Assembly: GCA_001465115.1 (NCBI GenBank)
Contig: CP013614.1
Location: 1,860,001-1,924,000 of the forward strand
DNA from: Enterococcus silesiacus
Lineage (GTDB): Bacteria; Bacillota; Bacilli; Lactobacillales; Enterococcaceae
Direction: 5' to 3'
DNA length: 64,000 nt
Below are positions 25,621 to 35,722 of this stretch, piece after piece (positions within the stretch are counted from its first letter, which is position 1; each line of letters opens with the position of its first letter). The notes beneath the pieces are model-generated. The model was given only the letters and a program-made list of their open reading frames with translations, did not search any database and was not told where the DNA came from. A program made the translations under genes and the position numbers.

Positions 25621-25660
25621 AGCTTTCGCAATTCAGAATAAATTCTGAACAGCGAAAGCT
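25621..25660 (-). terminator. Terminator of ptsHI
   Basis: AGCTTTCGC and GCGAAAGCT, with an inner TTCAGAAT/ATTCTGAA stem, form a long hairpin followed by six Ts on the minus strand just after the ptsI stop. Confidence 0.85.
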
Positions 25661-25672
25661 TCTAATTACTAT

Positions 25673-27400
25673 TTATTTCGTATACTCTTTAACCAAGTCA
25701 ATAACTTCTTCCATTGTATCGCAGTCATTCAACGCACGATCCGCAAGTTCAGCCATTTTCTTAGTGTCTAGACGTTTCATTAAGCTACGAGTTTGAAGAA
25801 TAGATGTCGCACTCATTGAGAACTCATCTAAGCCCATTCCTACCAATAATGGTACAGCCATTTGATCGCCACCCATTTCTCCACACATACCAGTCCATTT
25901 ACCTTCTGCATGAGATGCATCAATCACGTTTTTAATCAAACGTAGAATTGATGGGTTATATGGTTGGTAAAGGTAAGAAACGCGTTCGTTCATACGGTCT
26001 GCTGCCATCGTGTATTGAATCAAATCATTTGTTCCAATACTGAAGAAATCAACTTCTTTGGCGAATTTATCCGCAATTACAGCCGCTGCAGGAATTTCAA
26101 TCATGATACCGACTTGAATCGTATCAGAAACTTTAGTTCCTTCAGAGACTAATTTTGCTTTTTCTTCTTCAAAGATTTTCTTCGCTGCTCTAAATTCTTT
26201 TAACGTTGCAACCATTGGGAACATGATACGTAAGTTACCGTGAACAGAAGCACGTAATAATGCGCGCATTTGTGTACGGAACATTTCGTCACCACGTTCA
26301 GATAAGCTGATACGTAATGCACGATAACCTAAGAACGGGTTCATTTCATGCGGTAATTGAAGATACGGTAATTCTTTATCTCCACCGATATCCATTGTAC
26401 GAACCACGACAGGTTTGCCGTTCATGCCTTCAAGTACTGCAGTGTAAGCTGTATATTGTTCATCTTCTGTTGGGAAATCTGGAGAATCCATGTAAAGGAA
26501 TTCTGTACGATATAAACCAACAGCTTCAGCACCATTGTTGTGTACGCCTTCTAAATCTTTAGGAGTACCAATGTTCGCAGCTAACTCGATGTGTTTACCA
26601 TCAGCAGTTACTGTTTCAGCATTTTTAAGTTTTTCCCATTCAACTTTAAGATCAGCGTATTCTTTGCCTTTTGCTTCAAACTCAGCTTTTTCAGCATCTG
26701 TTGGGTGAACGATCACATCGCCATCGATTCCGTTAACAGCTAAAATATCGCCTTCTTTGACTTTGGCAGTGATTTCTTTTGTTCCTACGATTGCAGGAAT
26801 TTCAAGAGAGCGAGCCATAATCGCTGAATGTGATGTACGTCCGCCAATATCTGTTACGAATGCTTTTACATACGTGCGGTCTAATTGAGCGGTATCACTT
26901 GGTGTTAAGTCATGGGCAACCACAACGACTTCTTCGTTAATCATTGAAGGATTAGGAAGAGTAACACCTAATAAATGAGCTAAAATACGTTTTGCAACAT
27001 CACGAATATCAGCCGCACGTTCTTGCATGTAGGCATTATCATCCATAGCTTCGAACATACCGATATACATATCAGTTACTTCTTTTAACGCTGATTCAGC
27101 ATTAACTTTGTTATCTTGAATGTTTTGTTTGATTTGACCGATCATTTCAGGATCTGATAAAACCATTAAATGTGCGTCAAATACTTGTGCTTCTTCTTCA
27201 CCAAGGCTTTGCGCTGCTTTTTCTCTGATTGCTTGCAACTCAGTCGTAGATTTTGCTAAAGCATCATCTAAACGGCCTTCTTCAGCAGATATATCATCTA
27301 CAGATTTTTTGTCGAAAGATAAATCAGGTTGAACTAACAGGTAAGCTTTAGCGATAGCAACACCATCACTTGCGGCAATTCCTTTTAGCATTTCAGACAT
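25673..27400 (-). CDS. ptsI: PTS enzyme I (phosphoenolpyruvate-protein phosphotransferase)
   Basis: This 575-residue general PTS enzyme takes phosphate from PEP and passes it to HPr in the cytosol. The phosphorylated His is in [18 protein letters not shown] (about 186-203). The PEP-binding barrel shows [25 protein letters not shown], the IMIEIPAA segment and [14 protein letters not shown], then the active Cys in GMCGEMGGD. It overlaps ptsH by one base (TAATG), so the two are coupled. It feeds both PTS operons in this window. Confidence 0.98.
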   Translation of the reverse strand: MSEMLKGIAASDGVAIAKAYLLVQPDLSFDKKSVDDISAEEGRLDDALAKSTTELQAIREKAAQSLGEEEAQVFDAHLMVLSDPEMIGQIKQNIQDNKVNAESALKEVTDMYIGMFEAMDDNAYMQERAADIRDVAKRILAHLLGVTLPNPSMINEEVVVVAHDLTPSDTAQLDRTYVKAFVTDIGGRTSHSAIMARSLEIPAIVGTKEITAKVKEGDILAVNGIDGDVIVHPTDAEKAEFEAKGKEYADLKVEWEKLKNAETVTADGKHIELAANIGTPKDLEGVHNNGAEAVGLYRTEFLYMDSPDFPTEDEQYTAYTAVLEGMNGKPVVVRTMDIGGDKELPYLQLPHEMNPFLGYRALRISLSERGDEMFRTQMRALLRASVHGNLRIMFPMVATLKEFRAAKKIFEEEKAKLVSEGTKVSDTIQVGIMIEIPAAAVIADKFAKEVDFFSIGTNDLIQYTMAADRMNERVSYLYQPYNPSILRLIKNVIDASHAEGKWTGMCGEMGGDQMAVPLLVGMGLDEFSMSATSILQTRSLMKRLDTKKMAELADRALNDCDTMEEVIDLVKEYTK

Positions 27401-27666
27401 TATTCTGACAATCCTTCTTTTTGCATTGTGTCTACGATTGCTGCTAATGCATCAGCTTCGTCAACACCATCAACTGAGATTGTTACGTCCGAACCTTGGC
27501 CAACGCCTAAAGACATAACGCCCATGATTGATTTAAGGTTAACAGATTTACCTTTGTATTCTAAGTTAATATCTGAGTTGAATTTACTTGCAGTTTGTAC
27601 TAATAATGTAGCTGGACGAGCGTGAATCCCTGTTTCTGCTACGATGTGAAAATCTTTCTTTTCCAT
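27400..27666 (-). CDS. ptsH: Phosphocarrier protein HPr
   Basis: The 88-residue protein has His15 in [14 protein letters not shown] and the regulatory Ser46 in [13 protein letters not shown]. HPr phosphorylated at His15 feeds the EII permeases and PRD regulators. When phosphorylated at Ser46 by HPrK it acts with CcpA in carbon catabolite repression. It is the first gene of the ptsHI operon. Confidence 0.98.
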   Translation of the reverse strand: MEKKDFHIVAETGIHARPATLLVQTASKFNSDINLEYKGKSVNLKSIMGVMSLGVGQGSDVTISVDGVDEADALAAIVDTMQKEGLSE

Positions 27667-27839
27667 ATAAATCGGTCTCCTTCGTAAGTAAAATAATTTT
27701 TTATGTTAGGGTTTTCCTTTCTTGATACGTTTCAAGTGAAACTAGAATCTGGATAATACCCTTTCAATTTTTAAGATTACCATTTTTTGTGAGTAGTTAC
27801 AACACTTTTCACCTATTTTTTATCAAATGAAACGATCAA

Positions 27840-28031
27840 TTATTTTTCTTCCTTCATATAATGATATATAATTCGTCCATTTAATCCAGCTTCTCCGACA
27901 AAAGACATTCGATCGGGTAAATTTTTCCAAACTTCTCTAAAGGCTGTAAAATCTTTTGGTTCGATAATGAGTTCAGTAATAGTTCCTTCTTTTAAGGCGT
28001 TGATTTGTTCTTCAAATCGATTTTCATACAT
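27840..28031 (-). CDS. Small conserved-looking hypothetical protein, 63 residues
   Basis: The frame starts MYENRFEEQINALKEGTITE and includes IIEPKDFTAFREVWKNL and GRIIYHYMKEEK. The protein is soluble and acidic-basic mixed, with no known motif. It stands alone upstream of ptsHI and divergent from clpE. Its function is unknown. Confidence 0.6.
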   Translation of the reverse strand: MYENRFEEQINALKEGTITELIIEPKDFTAFREVWKNLPDRMSFVGEAGLNGRIIYHYMKEEK

Positions 28032-28237
28032 TGATTAATCACAGCTTTCACTTTTATTTTTAGACTGAAGATATTGTATGACAAAAATAGATATTTGTCT
28101 AAATTATTATCATTGTTCATATAAATAAAAGTTGCTATTTTTATAAAAACATAATAATTTTCATTATAGGAAAAGTAACATTCTTATCAATATGATTTTT
28201 TCACTTAATTTATTGAACCATTCCAGAGTTCAATTGC

Positions 28238-28265
28238 TTGATTCTTGTCCAAAAGATGCTATAAT
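28238..28265 (+). promoter_or_regulatory. clpE promoter
   Basis: TTGATT (28238-28243) and TATAAT (28260-28265) are 16 bases apart, about 95 bases upstream of clpE. The CtsR operator sits directly downstream of the -10 box. Confidence 0.7.
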
Positions 28266-28273
28266 ATTCTCAA

Positions 28274-28290
28274 AGGTCAAAAATGGTCAG
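28274..28290 (+). promoter_or_regulatory. CtsR operator of clpE
   Basis: AGGTCAAAAATGGTCAG is a near-perfect match to the CtsR direct heptad repeat (GGTCAAA-NAN-GGTCAAA). Binding there would block transcription from the adjacent -10 box. It implies heat and protein-stress control. Confidence 0.85.
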
Positions 28291-28361
28291 CAGACTATTC
28301 GACCTATTTAAATGACTTTGAACTATCATTAGTCTTACTTTGAAAGGACGTGTTTTATCCT

Positions 28362-30605
28362 ATGATTTGTCAAAATTGTCAACAAAATCCAGCAACGATC
28401 CACTTATATGCAAATGTTAATGGTCAAAGAAAACAATTGGACTATTGCCAAAGTTGCTATCAAAAATTAAAAGCACAAGCAAACGATAATCAACCAACAA
28501 TGTCTCAACAAGATCCATTTGGTTTTGGAAGTTTAGATGATTTATACCGCTCTTTATCTCGTCAAATGCAGGAACAACAAGGGAATCCTAACGGTCAGAC
28601 CCCTCCTACTCAATTTGGTGACGGCAACGGTCAGCCTCCAAGAGGTGGTGCTGGTCAATCGAATGGTTTATTAGGCGAGTACGGTATCAATATTACACAA
28701 GCTGCTAAAAATGGTGATGTTGATCCAGTCGTCGGCCGTGACGAGGAAATCAAACGAGTGATTGAAATTTTAAATCGTCGTACAAAGAATAACCCTGTCT
28801 TGATCGGTGAACCTGGTGTTGGTAAAACTGCAGTTGTTGAAGGTTTAGCTCAAAAAATCGTTGATGGCGATGTTCCGCAGAAACTATTAGACAAAGAAGT
28901 TATTCGTCTAGATGTTGTTTCATTAGTTCAAGGAACTGGTATTCGTGGTCAATTTGAAGAGCGTATGCAAAAATTGATTGAAGAAATCAAGCAAGCTGAA
29001 AATGTCATTTTATTCATTGATGAAGTACATGAAATCGTCGGTGCAGGTGCTGCAGGTGATGGTAACATGGATGCTGGTAATATTTTAAAGCCAGCACTCG
29101 CTCGTGGTGAGCTACAAATGGTTGGTGCAACGACTTTAAATGAGTATCGCATCATCGAAAAAGATGCTGCCTTAGAACGCCGGATGCAGCCCGTTCGTGT
29201 AGATGAGCCAACCGTAGACGAAACGATTGCGATTCTTAAAGGTCTGCAAAAACGCTATGAAGACTATCATCATGTGAAATATACAGATGAAGCAATCAAA
29301 GCCGCTGCAACTTTATCTAATCGTTATATCCAAGATCGTTTCTTACCAGATAAAGCGATCGATTTATTAGATGAATCTGGTTCTAAAATGAACTTGACCA
29401 TCCAAATCGTCGATCCTAAAACAATCGAGAAAAAACTTGCGGATGCTGAACAACAAAAACAACAAGCTTCTGCAGAGGAAGATTTTGAAAAAGCGGCTTA
29501 CTATCGTGACCAAATCAATAAATTACAAACAATGAAAGAAAAACAAATCAGCGACGAAGAAACACCTGTGATCGGTGAGAAAAATATTGAAGCCATCATT
29601 GAACAAAAAACAGGGATTCCTGTCGGTGATTTAAAAGAAAAAGAACAAACACAACTGAAAAACCTAGCTGTGGACCTAAAAGCTCATGTCGTTGGACAAG
29701 ATAATGCAGTTGATAAAGTCTCCAAAGCCATTCGCCGTAATCGCGTTGGTTTAGGGAAACAAAATCGTCCAATTGGCTCCTTCCTATTCGTAGGGCCGAC
29801 TGGTGTTGGTAAAACAGAATTAGCCAAACAATTAGCTTATGAATTATTCGGTTCAGAAGATTCAATGATTCGTTTTGATATGAGTGAATACATGGAAAAA
29901 CATAGTGTCTCTAAATTGATTGGTTCACCTCCAGGCTATGTTGGTTATGATGAAGCAGGACAATTAACTGAAAAAGTTCGCCGTAATCCATACAGCTTGA
30001 TCTTATTAGATGAAATCGAAAAGGCTCATCCAGATGTCTTGCATATGTTCTTGCAAATTCTTGATGATGGACGCCTAACTGATGCCCAAGGCAGAACAGT
30101 TAGCTTTAAAGATACAATTATTATCATGACAAGTAACGCTGGAACAGGTAATGCAGAGGCAAATGTCGGCTTCGGTGCTGCCCGCGATGGTCTTACAAAA
30201 TCTGTTTTAGGACAGTTGAATAACTTCTTCACACCAGAATTCTTGAACCGTTTTGATGGTATTGTTGAATTTAAAGCATTGAGTAAAGAAAACTTAATGA
30301 ACATCGTCGGTTTGATGCTGGATGAAGTCAATGGTTTACTTGCTCATCAAAAAATCCATATCAATGTGCCAACGGATGTTAAAGAAAAATTAGTTGATTT
30401 AGGCTATGATCCTTCAATGGGGGCTCGCCCACTACGTCGGACGATCCAAGAACAAATTGAAGACGGCATTGCCGAATACTTCCTAGATCATCCAGAAGAA
30501 CATCAATTGATCGCTAAACTAGATGATGATGGAAAAATTATTGTCACTGGCGAAATAACCACAGATCCTAGTGATATCAACGAAGCAACTACAGAAAAAG
30601 AATAA
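28362..30605 (+). CDS. clpE: ClpE, Hsp100 ATPase subunit of the Clp protease
   Basis: ClpE unfolds stress-damaged proteins and feeds them to ClpP. The 747-residue frame is taken from ATG 28362, which places the N-terminal zinc finger (CQNC, then CQSC) at residue 3 as in the family; a GTG 12 bases earlier is possible. Two AAA+ modules follow, with Walker A GEPGVGKT (about 150) and [11 protein letters not shown] (about 475). Between them is a UVR-like coiled coil ([18 protein letters not shown]). The C-terminus has [11 protein letters not shown]. It is controlled by CtsR. Confidence 0.97.
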   Translation: MICQNCQQNPATIHLYANVNGQRKQLDYCQSCYQKLKAQANDNQPTMSQQDPFGFGSLDDLYRSLSRQMQEQQGNPNGQTPPTQFGDGNGQPPRGGAGQSNGLLGEYGINITQAAKNGDVDPVVGRDEEIKRVIEILNRRTKNNPVLIGEPGVGKTAVVEGLAQKIVDGDVPQKLLDKEVIRLDVVSLVQGTGIRGQFEERMQKLIEEIKQAENVILFIDEVHEIVGAGAAGDGNMDAGNILKPALARGELQMVGATTLNEYRIIEKDAALERRMQPVRVDEPTVDETIAILKGLQKRYEDYHHVKYTDEAIKAAATLSNRYIQDRFLPDKAIDLLDESGSKMNLTIQIVDPKTIEKKLADAEQQKQQASAEEDFEKAAYYRDQINKLQTMKEKQISDEETPVIGEKNIEAIIEQKTGIPVGDLKEKEQTQLKNLAVDLKAHVVGQDNAVDKVSKAIRRNRVGLGKQNRPIGSFLFVGPTGVGKTELAKQLAYELFGSEDSMIRFDMSEYMEKHSVSKLIGSPPGYVGYDEAGQLTEKVRRNPYSLILLDEIEKAHPDVLHMFLQILDDGRLTDAQGRTVSFKDTIIIMTSNAGTGNAEANVGFGAARDGLTKSVLGQLNNFFTPEFLNRFDGIVEFKALSKENLMNIVGLMLDEVNGLLAHQKIHINVPTDVKEKLVDLGYDPSMGARPLRRTIQEQIEDGIAEYFLDHPEEHQLIAKLDDDGKIIVTGEITTDPSDINEATTEKE

Positions 30606-30611
30606 AAAGTG

Positions 30612-30638
30612 AAGTCAATCAGGCAAACTGATTGACTT
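30612..30638 (+). terminator. Terminator of clpE
   Basis: AAGTCAATCA and TGATTGACTT form a 10-bp stem followed by Ts, six bases after the clpE stop. Confidence 0.85.
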
Positions 30639-30807
30639 TTTTGTGTTTTTTAAGACAAATTTCTTTTTATTTGAGCTAAAAAAATTTATAATAAAGATGA
30701 GTAGATTTATATCAAATTTTAAGAAAGTTTATTCCAGCCCGATTAATTCTGTGAGTACTCTGCTTTTTATTATTAATGTAAAAAAGAACGAAGTTGAGGT
30801 GAAAAAA

Positions 30808-31122
30808 ATGAAATTAGTCAATGTAACTAATAGCTACAAACAGTTAGTCAATAAACAACTAGAAAATACCGATGCATACTTTGTTAAAGTTTATTCAGCG
30901 GGTAACACGACCGTCGTTTATACAGAAGCTGCACAACATGCTGAAATATTGATTGTAAATAAGAAACGCGCCGTTCGAAAGACAGAAATCAATGAGGTTT
31001 TAGCTTATTTCTTGAAACGCATTCCAAAAGAAAAATATGACCGCAATCAAATTTCGATCATTGAATTAAAAGATGTGATAGAAATTTCGATTCCGATGAC
31101 TTCTAGCCTTGTTGAAAATTAG
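30808..31122 (+). CDS. DUF1827-family protein
   Basis: This 104-residue protein starts MKLVNVTNSYKQLVNKQLEN at ATG 30808, six bases after GAGGTG. The segments VKVYSAGNTTVVYTEA, NKKRAVRKTEI and FLKRIPKEKYDR fit DUF1827, a small cytosolic family of Lactobacillales whose gene often follows clpE. Its function is unknown. Confidence 0.88.
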   Translation: MKLVNVTNSYKQLVNKQLENTDAYFVKVYSAGNTTVVYTEAAQHAEILIVNKKRAVRKTEINEVLAYFLKRIPKEKYDRNQISIIELKDVIEISIPMTSSLVEN

Positions 31123-31139
31123 ATAACTATAATAAAAAA

Positions 31140-31167
31140 CCAATTTATCAGTGATAGGATAAATTGG
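31140..31167. terminator. Bidirectional terminator between convergent genes
   Basis: CCAATTTATC and GATAAATTGG form a perfect 10-bp stem with A and T runs on either side. Confidence 0.85.
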
Positions 31168-31177
31168 CTTTTTTTAT

Positions 31178-31837
31178 TTACTTTAGGATGTGTTTTTTAT
31201 AGTAAAGATACAATTTATCGACAGAACCACTCATCAAAATATCCTGTGCTCCTTCGATCTGTTCTTTTGTCCAGTCAAACCATCTCAGCTCTAATAGCAT
31301 ATTGATTTCGTCATTAGAGAATCTCTGTTTAATCACTCTCGCTGGATTACCACCAACGATCGTATACGGTGGAATATCTTTTACCACCATTGAACCAGCT
31401 GCAATCACAGCTCCTTCACCAATCGTAACACCTGGCATGATCATCGCATTCATCCCAATCCACGCATCACTTTTAATAACTGTATTCCCTTTTGGCTCAT
31501 AAGATTTCTCTACATGACTCGCAAAAGGATAAACAGTAATCCAGTCTGGATGGTGATTATGATTACCACCCATCAAAATCGTGGCACCAGCCGCAATACA
31601 CACATAATTTCCAATGATCAATTTATCTAGATGCCAACCCATGTCTTTTACCGGATCAAAGGCTGCTCTTGTCGATGGATCTCCCCAAAGATAACGAACA
31701 CAACCATTCTCGAACTCTTGACTGCCATAATAGCCAGAGTAATAAGAACACTCGCCTACCTCGATCAATGGATTCGTCACCAAATCCTTTAAGTACATTG
31801 TGTCTGACCATTTTTCAAAATTATGATTATTTGTCAT
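31178..31837 (-). CDS. CatB/Vat-family hexapeptide-repeat O-acetyltransferase
   Basis: The 219-residue protein has the left-handed beta-helix repeats of xenobiotic acyltransferases: KLIIGNYVCIAAGATILMGG, the catalytic-His region NHNHHPDWITVYPF, SDAWIGMNAMIMPGVTIGEGAVIAAGS and PPYTIVGGNPARVIKQRFS. CatB enzymes acetylate chloramphenicol and Vat enzymes streptogramin A. This member is divergent (long N-terminal WGDPSTRAAFDPVKDMG segment), so a resistance role is not shown. It has its own GAGGAAG ribosome site and stands alone. Confidence 0.85.
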   Translation of the reverse strand: MTNNHNFEKWSDTMYLKDLVTNPLIEVGECSYYSGYYGSQEFENGCVRYLWGDPSTRAAFDPVKDMGWHLDKLIIGNYVCIAAGATILMGGNHNHHPDWITVYPFASHVEKSYEPKGNTVIKSDAWIGMNAMIMPGVTIGEGAVIAAGSMVVKDIPPYTIVGGNPARVIKQRFSNDEINMLLELRWFDWTKEQIEGAQDILMSGSVDKLYLYYKKHILK

Positions 31838-31993
31838 TTTTCTTCCTCGCTTCTAAGTTTGATTTTTCTTTTGACTTAGAAGCGTATTACCACTGAAACA
31901 TTTTTTAATTGTCTTAAACGACGACTCATATTTATCACTCCAATAATGTTGTTGATTATACGTATAACTTACTTTAATGTCAAATAATAAAAA

Positions 31994-32030
31994 AACCATT
32001 TTTATCAATTCAGAATCGATAAAAACGGTT
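31994..32030 (-). terminator. Terminator of prfC
   Basis: AACCATTTTTATC and GATAAAAACGGTT pair around an 11-base loop, followed on the minus strand by seven Ts. Confidence 0.8.
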
Positions 32031-32054
32031 ATGATCATTCATTTAAATATACTC

Positions 32055-33632
32055 TTACATCAAACTCTTCAATTCAACATCTGGATATTTATCCGCAAAC
32101 CAACGCATAGCAAATTGATTTTCAAACAAGAACAATGGTTGGTCAAAACGATCGCGAGCTAAAATATTTCGACTAGAACTCATTCGTTCATCTAAATCAG
32201 CTGGATCGATCCAACGAGCGATTTTTGAGCCCATTGGTGTCATGATCACTTCAGCATTGTATTCATTCAGCATACGATGTTGGAACACTTCAAATTGCAA
32301 TTGTCCAACAGCCCCCAGAATATATTCTTCTGTTAAATAGGTTTTATATAGTTGAATAGCACCTTCTTGAACGAGTTGATTAATACCTTTATGGAATGAT
32401 TTTTGTTTCATCACATTTTTAGCACTGACTTTCATAAATAGTTCTGGCGTAAATGATGGTAGTTCTTCATACTGAACTTTTAATTTTCCTTCGTACAGCG
32501 TATCACCAATTTGATAGTTACCAGTGTCATAGATTCCGATAATATCTCCGGCTACGGCTTCCTCAACATTTTCTCTGGCATCAGCCATAAATTGTGTTAC
32601 ATTACTTAACTTGATTTTCTTACCTGTTCTACCAAGAATAACGTCCATGCCACGTTCAAATGTGCCTGAACAAATCCGGACAAAAGCAATCCGATCTCGG
32701 TGAGCAGGATTCATGTTGGCCTGGATCTTAAACACAAAGCCAGAAAATTCTTCTTCATAAGGGCTAACTTCTTCCCCAGCTTCAGTCTTATGAGCATAAG
32801 GCGCGGGAGCAAACTGTAAGAAAGTTTCTAACATTGTCTGTACCCCAAAATTGGTTAAGGCTGAACCAAAGAAGACAGGTGTTTGATCCCCACGTGCGAT
32901 TTTCTCCGTATCAAATTCATCGCCTGCTTCGACTAATAGCTCAACTTCTTCCAATACTTGTCTATAAACACTGTCTTGGTGTAATGGCAAATCACTTGGA
33001 ATATCACCATCCACTAATGGAATAAAGCGTTCACCATTATTATTTTCAGGTCGATAAACTTCTACACGTTTGTTGTAGATATCATATAACCCATGCAGCC
33101 CTTTTCCCATACCGATTGGCCAATTCATTGGGTAAGATTCAATATCTAACAATTCTTCTAATTCTTCAAGTAACTCTAACGGTTCACGACCATCTCTATC
33201 TAATTTATTGATAAAGGTAAAAATCGGGATTCCACGCTTTTTAACAACTTGGAATAATTTCTTTGTTTGGGCTTCGATCCCTTTAGCGCTATCAATTACC
33301 ATAACGGCGCTATCCACGGCCATCAAAGTCCGATACGTATCTTCTGAAAAGTCTTCGTGTCCAGGTGTATCTAAAATATTGACACGTTTTCCATCATAAT
33401 CAAACTGCATCACAGAACTGGTTACAGAAATTCCTCTTTGTTTTTCAATTTCCATCCAGTCAGATTTTGCAAAGTTCCCTGTTTTCTTACCTTTAACAGT
33501 TCCAGCTTGGCGGATCGCTCCCCCAAATAATAAAAGCTGTTCTGTGATCGTCGTTTTACCAGCATCTGGATGGGAAATAATCGCAAATGTACGACGGCTA
33601 TCTACTTGTTCTTTTAAATGTGGATTATTCAT
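32055..33632 (-). CDS. prfC: Peptide chain release factor 3
   Basis: RF3 is a translational GTPase that removes RF1 or RF2 from the ribosome after termination. The 525-residue protein shows all G motifs near the N-terminus: [15 protein letters not shown] (G1), RGISVTSS (G2), [14 protein letters not shown] (G3) and [10 protein letters not shown] (G4). Domain II and the RF3-specific C-terminus follow ([17 protein letters not shown]). The length is typical. It stands alone with its own promoter. Confidence 0.97.
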   Translation of the reverse strand: MNNPHLKEQVDSRRTFAIISHPDAGKTTITEQLLLFGGAIRQAGTVKGKKTGNFAKSDWMEIEKQRGISVTSSVMQFDYDGKRVNILDTPGHEDFSEDTYRTLMAVDSAVMVIDSAKGIEAQTKKLFQVVKKRGIPIFTFINKLDRDGREPLELLEELEELLDIESYPMNWPIGMGKGLHGLYDIYNKRVEVYRPENNNGERFIPLVDGDIPSDLPLHQDSVYRQVLEEVELLVEAGDEFDTEKIARGDQTPVFFGSALTNFGVQTMLETFLQFAPAPYAHKTEAGEEVSPYEEEFSGFVFKIQANMNPAHRDRIAFVRICSGTFERGMDVILGRTGKKIKLSNVTQFMADARENVEEAVAGDIIGIYDTGNYQIGDTLYEGKLKVQYEELPSFTPELFMKVSAKNVMKQKSFHKGINQLVQEGAIQLYKTYLTEEYILGAVGQLQFEVFQHRMLNEYNAEVIMTPMGSKIARWIDPADLDERMSSSRNILARDRFDQPLFLFENQFAMRWFADKYPDVELKSLM

Positions 33633-33737
33633 TTGTTACTCCAATCTATTATTATTTTCTAAGAAAAAACATCATTTTTTATTTAAAGGATCTCTACATC
33701 GGAAAATTCTCCCTACTCTTTATTATTCAACTAGTGT

Positions 33738-33767
33738 AGTATATCATGGAATTACCGTAGTTTTCAA
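33738..33767 (-). promoter_or_regulatory. prfC promoter
   Basis: On the minus strand TTGAAA and TATACT are separated by 18 bases, about 105 bases before the prfC start. Confidence 0.65.
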
Positions 33768-34142
33768 AGTCTTTAGCTAAGTTTCAGAAAAAAATCGAAG
33801 AGATCAAAACAAAACTCAATGAATTTTGTCTTGATCTCTATTAATTGGGGAAGAAATAAACCTTAGATTAAATAACTAAAAAAACTAGCTTTATTACTAA
33901 GAATTGTTTTACACTTAACTAAATCAAGTATAAAGTCAGCTCTCCAATAGTGCAAATGTCGTAAATTCGTGACTAAAGCAGTTATTCATTTTTTATATAC
34001 GTTATTTTTCAATCATATATAACTTATATTTCAACATTATCGCCAATACCATCGTTATTAAATAATCATTTTTTTAATAAATTATTCAAATTAAGTCCAT
34101 ACTTTTTACTTTATTGATAAATTTACTTTAAAGGAGAAAAAA
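33768..34142. other. Gene-free stretch upstream of the Mga-like regulator
   Basis: No gene is seen. A long hairpin at about 33797-33840 (GAGATCAA arm pairing with TTGATCTC, inner ACAAAA/TTTTGT) has no gene feeding into it. The rest is AT-rich and should hold the promoter of the plus-strand regulator. Confidence 0.5.
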
Positions 34143-35633
34143 ATGCTGGAAGCCATGATGTTAGAAGATACCGCCAAACGAAAATTGATTTTATTTAAAT
34201 TATTAACTCGATTTTCTGATAAAGAACACAGTATCAATTTTTTTGAAAATAAGCTCGATTACTCATACAGTCGAGTCGTTTATCTGCTAGAATTGCTTCA
34301 ACAAGATCTCACAACATTAGCTCATGAAAAGATTGAAATACTTCATGACAGTGGGGTTTGCTATAAACAAGATATGTCCTATGATAGATACTATCAGTAT
34401 TTAATTACTCAAAGTATTCCTTATCAATTGCTAATTTCGATTCTCTTTTATCCAACGGATGATTTAACTAAGTTTTGCGAGAAAAATTACCATAGTAAAG
34501 CGACTGTAGTTCGAAAATCTAAGTTATTAAGTGACTACTTTAAACAATTCAATATTAAGATGAACACGTCTCAATTAACTCTTTATGGTGATGAACGCGT
34601 TATTCGAATAACGTTATATACATTAATTTGGCTCGCTTCTCAAGGGACCCATCTACCAAAAATCCCAAACAATCCAATCGCTTATGAAGACATTACCAAA
34701 GTAATCAGTCCGTATTTCCCTGATAGCTACAGCTATTCTGCGGATAAACAAATCACTCTGATACTGGATATCATTTATCTAAGAGTATTGTCAGGTAATG
34801 TATTGACAGAAAAAACAACGATCGATCCTTATATTCCAACAAGTCCCATTTATGCAAAAATTTTCTTTGGTGATTTAATCAGTGAAACAAATCAATTGGC
34901 AGCTGAAGCCCAATATGCAGCTTATTTGTTGATTGCTACGCCGAACTTTTTTAGAAATAATGACCACCGTCTTTCACTATTGGGCACCTATTTAGACACT
35001 CATATCAATTCGGCTACTAAACTATTTGAAGAATTTTGTACGTTATTTGGTGAAAAATTTATGCCTAACGACTTTTCTTGGGATGATGCTCCGATTCTTT
35101 TTGGGAATACAGCTAATATTATTTTCTCAACAGCGATCAGTGAACAACCATTTCCAACATTATTTCACTTGATCAACCATTCTTTATATTCAAAAAATGA
35201 ATACTACTATCAATTGTTAACGCATTTTAAAGCTTTGTTTCAAAAAATTGCCAAAAGAAAGAACTTTGCTTGGCTCAAAAATAACATTGAGCAATTATCA
35301 GATACTCTGGCTGCTTTACTCGTTCCGCTTTATGAATCATTTCAAGCAAACAAGGTCGTACGTATTGCTTTAATCGCTGAGTCGAACTACTTACTTATTC
35401 AACCGTTGACGCAATTTATTGAGGAGTTGCCATTTGTTCAATTAGTCGCCTATGAACAGAATAAATTTTCTTCTTTAGATTTTATTGTGGCTACCTCATC
35501 TTATTTAATTCCAGAAGAATGCCATTTACCATCATTTGTTTTTCGCTTCTCAGCAAATAATGATGAACAATACATTGGTCTCTACCAAGCGATCAAAGCG
35601 GTGCATAATACCAAAGGTGTCAATCCAAGCTAA
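34143..35633 (+). CDS. Mga-family transcriptional regulator
   Basis: This 496-residue protein starts at ATG 34143 behind AAAGGAG. It resembles Mga and AtxA-type virulence regulators: an N-terminal helix-turn-helix (YSRVVYLLELLQQDLTTLA, about 37-55), a second one (YHSKATVVRKSKLLSDYFKQF, about 115-140), then PRD-like helical domains. A C-terminal EIIB-like fold follows (RIALIAESNYLLIQPLTQFI and FIVATSSYLI). Such proteins are often tuned by PTS phosphorylation. Its target is unknown; no obvious partner gene is beside it. Confidence 0.8.
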   Translation: MLEAMMLEDTAKRKLILFKLLTRFSDKEHSINFFENKLDYSYSRVVYLLELLQQDLTTLAHEKIEILHDSGVCYKQDMSYDRYYQYLITQSIPYQLLISILFYPTDDLTKFCEKNYHSKATVVRKSKLLSDYFKQFNIKMNTSQLTLYGDERVIRITLYTLIWLASQGTHLPKIPNNPIAYEDITKVISPYFPDSYSYSADKQITLILDIIYLRVLSGNVLTEKTTIDPYIPTSPIYAKIFFGDLISETNQLAAEAQYAAYLLIATPNFFRNNDHRLSLLGTYLDTHINSATKLFEEFCTLFGEKFMPNDFSWDDAPILFGNTANIIFSTAISEQPFPTLFHLINHSLYSKNEYYYQLLTHFKALFQKIAKRKNFAWLKNNIEQLSDTLAALLVPLYESFQANKVVRIALIAESNYLLIQPLTQFIEELPFVQLVAYEQNKFSSLDFIVATSSYLIPEECHLPSFVFRFSANNDEQYIGLYQAIKAVHNTKGVNPS

Positions 35634-35645
35634 GAAAAAAGAAGA

Positions 35646-35682
35646 AGGCTGGGACGTAACTCTACGAGTCACATCCCAGCCT
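35646..35682. repeat. Enterococcal-type intergenic hairpin (GGCTGGGA...TCCCAGCC)
   Basis: AGGCTGGGA and TCCCAGCCT flank GTAACTCTACGAGTCAC-like spacer that is itself partly palindromic. Hairpins of this GGCTGGGA type recur between genes in enterococci and relatives, as I recall. It lies between convergent genes and may terminate the Mga-like gene. Confidence 0.6.
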
Positions 35683-35687
35683 CAAAA

Positions 35688-35709
35688 ACTCCAGATAAAC
35701 TGCTGGAGT
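35688..35709 (-). terminator. Terminator of the CNNM/CorC gene
   Basis: ACTCCAG and CTGGAGT form a stem followed by five Ts on the minus strand, 14 bases after the gene. Confidence 0.75.
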
Positions 35710-35722
35710 AAAAGTAGTTCTT

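Noticed and set aside
27721..27760. A catabolite-responsive (cre) site upstream of ptsH
   Set aside because: CTTGAAACGTATCAAG on the minus strand is palindromic but its spacing does not match the cre consensus, so no site is claimed.
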